Source of the DNA: DASYXZ01 sp035308965 | GTDB taxonomy: Bacteria > Acidobacteriota > Terriglobia > UBA7540 | DNA length: 64,000 nucleotides | Direction of reading: 5' to 3' | Assembly (NCBI GenBank): GCA_035308965.1 | Contig: DATGFN010000022.1 | Span: forward strand, 317,503 to 381,502 | Shown here: positions 61,248 through 64,000 of the stretch, piece after piece | Layout of the letters: every line of letters starts with the position of its first letter | Numbering within the stretch: the stretch's first letter is position 1 | Notes under the pieces: model-generated | Database searches by the model: none | The model's input: only the letters and a program-made list of their open reading frames with translations | What the model was told of the DNA's origin: nothing | Translations under genes and position numbers: made by a program

Positions 61248-61904
61248 TCAGGCGTTGAGGGCCACCTTGAGCAGGCCGCTGTAGATCGTTAAGCCGCTGC
61301 CGTTATAGTCGATAAATCCGAGCTTCCTGAATCTGTTCATGAAATAACTCACTCTCGATCGCGTGGTGCCAATCATCTCCGCCAGGGTCTCCTGATCGAT
61401 ATGCGGGATGACGCGCTTGAGCTTGCCCCCGTTGCCAAAGTGATCCAGCGATAAAAGCACGCGGGCCAGGCGCATCTCGCTTAAATTGAAGAAGAGGGCC
61501 ACGAAATCTTCCTGGATCCGGTCCACGCGGGAAAGCAGATGGGAAATCAAGTGTTCGGCAAAGGCGCGGTTTTGGCGAATGATGCGAGCCAGCGTCTGTT
61601 TTTTCACCCGGACGATGGTGGAGGGTTGAACCGTGGTGGCCGTGGACTTGCGCCGCGCCCGGCTGGCCAGACAGCTCTCTCCAAACGCGTCCCCCCGCCC
61701 CAGGATGGCGATCACAGCGTTCTTGCCGCCCTTGGATTTGACCGTCAGCTTCACGTTGCCGCTTTGGATGATGAACATGGCATCGGCGGCATCACCCTGC
61801 AAAAAGACATCCTGTTTATTTCGATAATCCCGGATCGTCCTTTGAGTGCCTATCGTCTCAAGAAAATTCAGAGAACTGAGATACCGGGTTTGTTTGCCTT
61901 TCAT
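61248..61904 (-). CDS. Crp/Fnr-family regulator C
   Basis: 218 residues, AGGAG upstream of ATG 61904. More distant from A, B and D (DVFLQGDAADAMFIIQSGNVKLTVKSKGGKNAVIAILGRGDAFGESCLA; HTH HIDQETLAEMIGTTRSRVSYFMNRFRKLGFIDY), but with the same TTRSR recognition-helix start. It starts 19 bp after the REC/zinc-ribbon gene and is almost certainly cotranscribed with it. Confidence 0.92.
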   Translation of the reverse strand: MKGKQTRYLSSLNFLETIGTQRTIRDYRNKQDVFLQGDAADAMFIIQSGNVKLTVKSKGGKNAVIAILGRGDAFGESCLASRARRKSTATTVQPSTIVRVKKQTLARIIRQNRAFAEHLISHLLSRVDRIQEDFVALFFNLSEMRLARVLLSLDHFGNGGKLKRVIPHIDQETLAEMIGTTRSRVSYFMNRFRKLGFIDYNGSGLTIYSGLLKVALNA

Positions 61905-61922
61905 GACTGACTCCTAACGGTC

Positions 61923-62585
61923 TCATCCAGCAATCGGAGCACGCTTCTGATGGGAATCTGTCGCGTGCCGAGGGTCAGCCTCGTACTCGGGGTCTGAACT
62001 CTCAATTAAATAAGGTACGCATGCTTCGCAGTGGGGACAGGTGGCGGTGCGCTGAATCGTTTGATCCTCCGGGGTGCTCGGAATGCGGAATTTACGCAGG
62101 CACTCCGTGCAGCCCAGAACGAAATAGCCCTCATCGTCCTGCTCAGTCCGGCCCGGGGCGCTTTGAATGCTTGTTTCAGACGGGTGCACGGGTGTTTTTA
62201 AAACCAGATTAAGGACCGCCTTCAACAGATCGGGGATTTGGCGGGCGCCTTTTTCGAACCAAACATCGGGCCTGGCTCTCTCCGGAAACTCGTTCGGAAT
62301 AGATCCCGAAAAGACAATCACAGGTATTTGAGGGAGTCTCCGGCGTACCACGCTGATGAACTCGATGCCCGACATGCGGGGCATATCCAGGTCAGATATG
62401 ATGGCATGGGGAAGCGAAGCTCGAAGTTTTATCAGGGCGTCGATACCGTCCTGGGCCTCTTGTGCCTTTAACCCCGCTTCTTCCAACTCAAGCGCCAGAA
62501 TATCCCGAATGCCAGGCTCGTCATCCACGAGCAGGACGGAATAGCCGGAATAGCCGGGCAGGTTGTTCTCAACTGACATGCCCAT
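61923..62585 (-). CDS. Receiver domain fused to a zinc-ribbon-like C-terminus
   Basis: 220 residues. Receiver about 15-130: LLVDDEPGIRD, AIISDLDMPRMSG, VFSGS. The Lys site is weakly placed in WFEKGAR. After an acidic linker, the C-terminal 65 residues hold C159-x2-C162 ... C183-x2-C186-x2-C189 (CTECLRKF, TCPHCEACVPYLIE), a likely zinc ribbon, instead of an HTH. It sits in an operon with Crp/Fnr regulator C behind a shared promoter (62607). It may connect phosphorelay input to this regulon through protein contacts; that is inference. Confidence 0.86.
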   Translation of the reverse strand: MGMSVENNLPGYSGYSVLLVDDEPGIRDILALELEEAGLKAQEAQDGIDALIKLRASLPHAIISDLDMPRMSGIEFISVVRRRLPQIPVIVFSGSIPNEFPERARPDVWFEKGARQIPDLLKAVLNLVLKTPVHPSETSIQSAPGRTEQDDEGYFVLGCTECLRKFRIPSTPEDQTIQRTATCPHCEACVPYLIESSDPEYEADPRHATDSHQKRAPIAG

Positions 62586-62606
62586 GGAAGTAGTCCTCCA
62601 TGTCGT

Positions 62607-62671
62607 ACATTAAGGCAGGATCTTTCGAGTGTCTGTGCGAAATTGCTCACCCGTATGAGCACTATTGCTCA
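62607..62671 (-). promoter_or_regulatory. Shared tandem-palindrome promoter 11 (REC-Zn and Crp/Fnr C operon)
   Basis: Minus strand: TGAGC-N6-GCTCA (a perfect palindrome), TACGGG, TGAGC-N6-GCACA, 21 bp, TAATGT. This is the clearest evidence that the half-site is TGAGC and that sites are Crp-type palindromes. Confidence 0.87.
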
Positions 62672-62822
62672 ATTCAACGGAATAAGGGGAGATCCAGGGC
62701 GGGCTTTCCTTCGAGAACTTTCGTCCCCCCAAGTGCCTGCGGCGTTGGGGACTGATTGCGGGCCGGGTCATGGCCCTGCGCAACCCAAGGTGGCAATGGT
62801 AACAAAGGTTTCAACTCCAACC

Positions 62823-63515
62823 CTAATCCTTCAGGACCACGCTCAGCAGGCCGCTGTTCACCGACATCCCGCCGTTTTCGGAATAATCGACAAAACCCAG
62901 CTTCCTAAACTTGTTCATGAAATGGCTGACCCTCGACCGCGTCGTGCCTACCATTTGGGCCAGGTCTTCCTGATTGATTCTGGGGTGGACGGACTCGGAT
63001 TTACTTTCCTTGCCAAAATGAGCCAGCAACAGGAGAATCCGCGCCAGACGCTTTTCGCTCGAGTTAAAAAGCTGGTCCACCAGATCCCCTTCAAACCGGA
63101 TGTTGCGCGAAAGCAGGTGAGTGACGAACAGCTCCGAGACGCCGTGGCGTTCATGGAGCATTTTCGCCATCTGCACGTTGTCAATCCTCGCCAAAGAGCA
63201 ATCCGTGACGGTCGAGGCCGAGGAGATGCGCAAGAGCTGGCCCGCGAGGCAACCCTCGCCGAAAAAATCGCCCTCGGCCAGCAGGGCCACAATTGCTTCT
63301 TTCCCCTGGGCGGACGTTACCGAAACTTTCACTTTACCTTTACGGACATAGAACAATGAGTCCGCGGGACCCCCCTGGGCAAAGACACGCCGGTTGGCGC
63401 CGTACTCAACATATCTTGTCCCACCGGTAAATGACCCGATGAGCTTCTCCCAGTCAATGGCCTGTCTTTTCTTTTCATCCACAGCAGCTTCAGGTGCTTT
63501 CATATATTTCTTCAT
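62823..63515 (-). CDS. Crp/Fnr-family regulator D
   Basis: 230 residues; GAGAGG upstream of the ATG. Near-identical in core to A and B (FAQGGPADSLFYVRKGKVKVSVTSAQGKEAIVALLAEGDFFGEGCLAGQ; HTH RINQEDLAQMVGTTRSRVSHFMNKFRKLGFVDY). At the DNA level the 3' ends of A, B and D are also close, which points to recent duplication. No clear tandem-palindrome promoter was found upstream of this copy. Confidence 0.93.
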   Translation of the reverse strand: MKKYMKAPEAAVDEKKRQAIDWEKLIGSFTGGTRYVEYGANRRVFAQGGPADSLFYVRKGKVKVSVTSAQGKEAIVALLAEGDFFGEGCLAGQLLRISSASTVTDCSLARIDNVQMAKMLHERHGVSELFVTHLLSRNIRFEGDLVDQLFNSSEKRLARILLLLAHFGKESKSESVHPRINQEDLAQMVGTTRSRVSHFMNKFRKLGFVDYSENGGMSVNSGLLSVVLKD

Positions 63516-63651
63516 CAGAACCTCTCATTTCTATTTCTATCGTTTCTGGTTTCCATCCCCGGGCTTCATGGGCTCTTCGGCCGGCTGGCGGTTTGAGCCT
63601 CGCCGCCGGGTTGCGTCTCTCTCACCATAATCGTCACCTTTCCGTGCTCCA

Positions 63652-63852
63652 TTAGCGTCTGCCCCGATTTGCCGATGGGCGTTGAATACGGCTGGAGCGG
63701 GCCCGGGAATGGCGCTTGATTCTCTTGGGTGGTTCGACTGCCGGATCCTCCTGGTCAGTCTCTTCGTCAGGAATCAATTCGGCAGGAATGTCTTTGATGA
63801 TTTCGAGCGGAACCTGCTCGAAGTGTGTCTTTGGTTTTTTCGATTTAGGCAT
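63652..63852 (-). CDS. Small charged hypothetical protein
   Basis: 66 residues from ATG 63852 with AAGGAG upstream. Begins MPKSKKPKTHFEQVPLEIIK and has an acidic middle (PDEETDQEDPAVEPPK) and an Arg-rich end. No membrane segment or domain. Real by its ribosome-binding site; function unknown. First gene in front of regulator D on the same strand. Confidence 0.55.
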   Translation of the reverse strand: MPKSKKPKTHFEQVPLEIIKDIPAELIPDEETDQEDPAVEPPKRIKRHSRARSSRIQRPSANRGRR

Positions 63853-63973
63853 TTGCGTTTCTCCTTTATTCCACATAAAGGCTAGCAAGGTAATTCCAAT
63901 ACGGGTTATATCTTTTCAAAATCTTTAATTGCCGCTTCTGTGCCATGCTTCCGCCAATTTAACGGAATCATCA

Positions 63974-64000
63974 CCCCCCCCCCCCCCCCCCCCCCCCCCC
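63974..64000. other. Poly-C run at the window end
   Basis: At least 27 consecutive C bases run to the last position of the window. Such a tract is most likely an assembly or sequencing artefact at a contig end rather than genomic sequence. Confidence 0.75.

Noticed and set aside
43824..62671. Reading the shared promoter motif as OmpR/PhoB direct repeats (TGAGC, TGACC, TGAGC, TGAAC)
   Set aside because: Spacing alternates 10 and 12 bp rather than 11, and the perfect palindrome at 62607 fits a Crp-type dimer site better; kept as the alternative.
63516..63600. Possible regulon promoter for regulator D (TGAAG, 22 bp, GATAGA)
   Set aside because: The upstream half-sites are absent or at wrong spacing.
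1..64000. CRISPR arrays, tRNA or rRNA genes, prophage or integrase
   Set aside because: Looked for regular direct repeats, tRNA cloverleaf-like segments and recombinase motifs by eye; none seen. A tool-based scan could still find a tRNA.

Overview
The window looks like chromosomal DNA of an Acidobacteriota bacterium. Pointers are a VWA protein of the type described as the acidobacterial VWFA-related family, several small secreted or membrane proteins of types I associate with soil acidobacteria, GTAGCG-type hairpin repeats, and a mix of housekeeping, envelope-stress and signalling genes. The assignment is by family recognition, not by a search. No rRNA, tRNA, CRISPR array, prophage or integrase gene was seen.

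Layout. 0-3.5 kb: TPR protein, YvcK, and a small AraC-type regulator. 3.5-10.7 kb: an apparently less GC-rich accessory block with two unknown exported proteins (one broken by an amber codon), a Tat/lipoprotein amidohydrolase and a patatin phospholipase with a broken copy of its own 5' end; a 20-bp inverted repeat lies at each side. 11-15.3 kb: GlmU fused to a STAS domain, a coiled-coil membrane protein, and a secreted glycine-zipper protein. 15.4-16.5 kb: an AbrB-PIN toxin-antitoxin module lying between two 217-bp copies of the preceding gene's 3' end. 16.8-29 kb: signalling genes (NarL-type regulator, hybrid kinase, a kinase with two output-less receivers), a barstar-like protein, a RAYT transposase with REP elements, and a Cys-rich small protein. 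29-33 kb: phosphoketolase and acetate kinase. 34-41 kb: a very large alpha-2-macroglobulin with inserted domains, a decayed VapBC pair and an intact DUF433/DUF5615 pair.

41-64 kb is the most striking part: almost every gene is on the minus strand and encodes envelope or stress functions. They include a zinc-dependent phospholipase C-like protein, DUF3309, Thivi_2564 and lmo0937 small membrane proteins, SYLF, a PG-binding protein, RcnB-like and Q-rich secreted proteins, an ECF sigma factor with degenerate region 4, class D sortase, VWA protein, an LPATA-tailed protein, OmpA, a HEAT protein, and five Crp/Fnr regulators. Eleven promoters here share one 65-bp layout (66 bp in one case): two imperfect 16-bp palindromes of form TGAGC-N6-GNNCA exactly 22 bp apart, then 21 bp to a TATAAA-like -10. 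The downstream palindrome is centred near -41.5. This is Crp/Fnr class II geometry, and two of the promoters drive Crp/Fnr genes themselves. I infer a clustered, probably self-regulated Crp/Fnr regulon for the cell envelope, and regard it as the main candidate for an undescribed system in this window.

The sequence ends in at least 27 consecutive C residues, which looks like a contig-end artefact.
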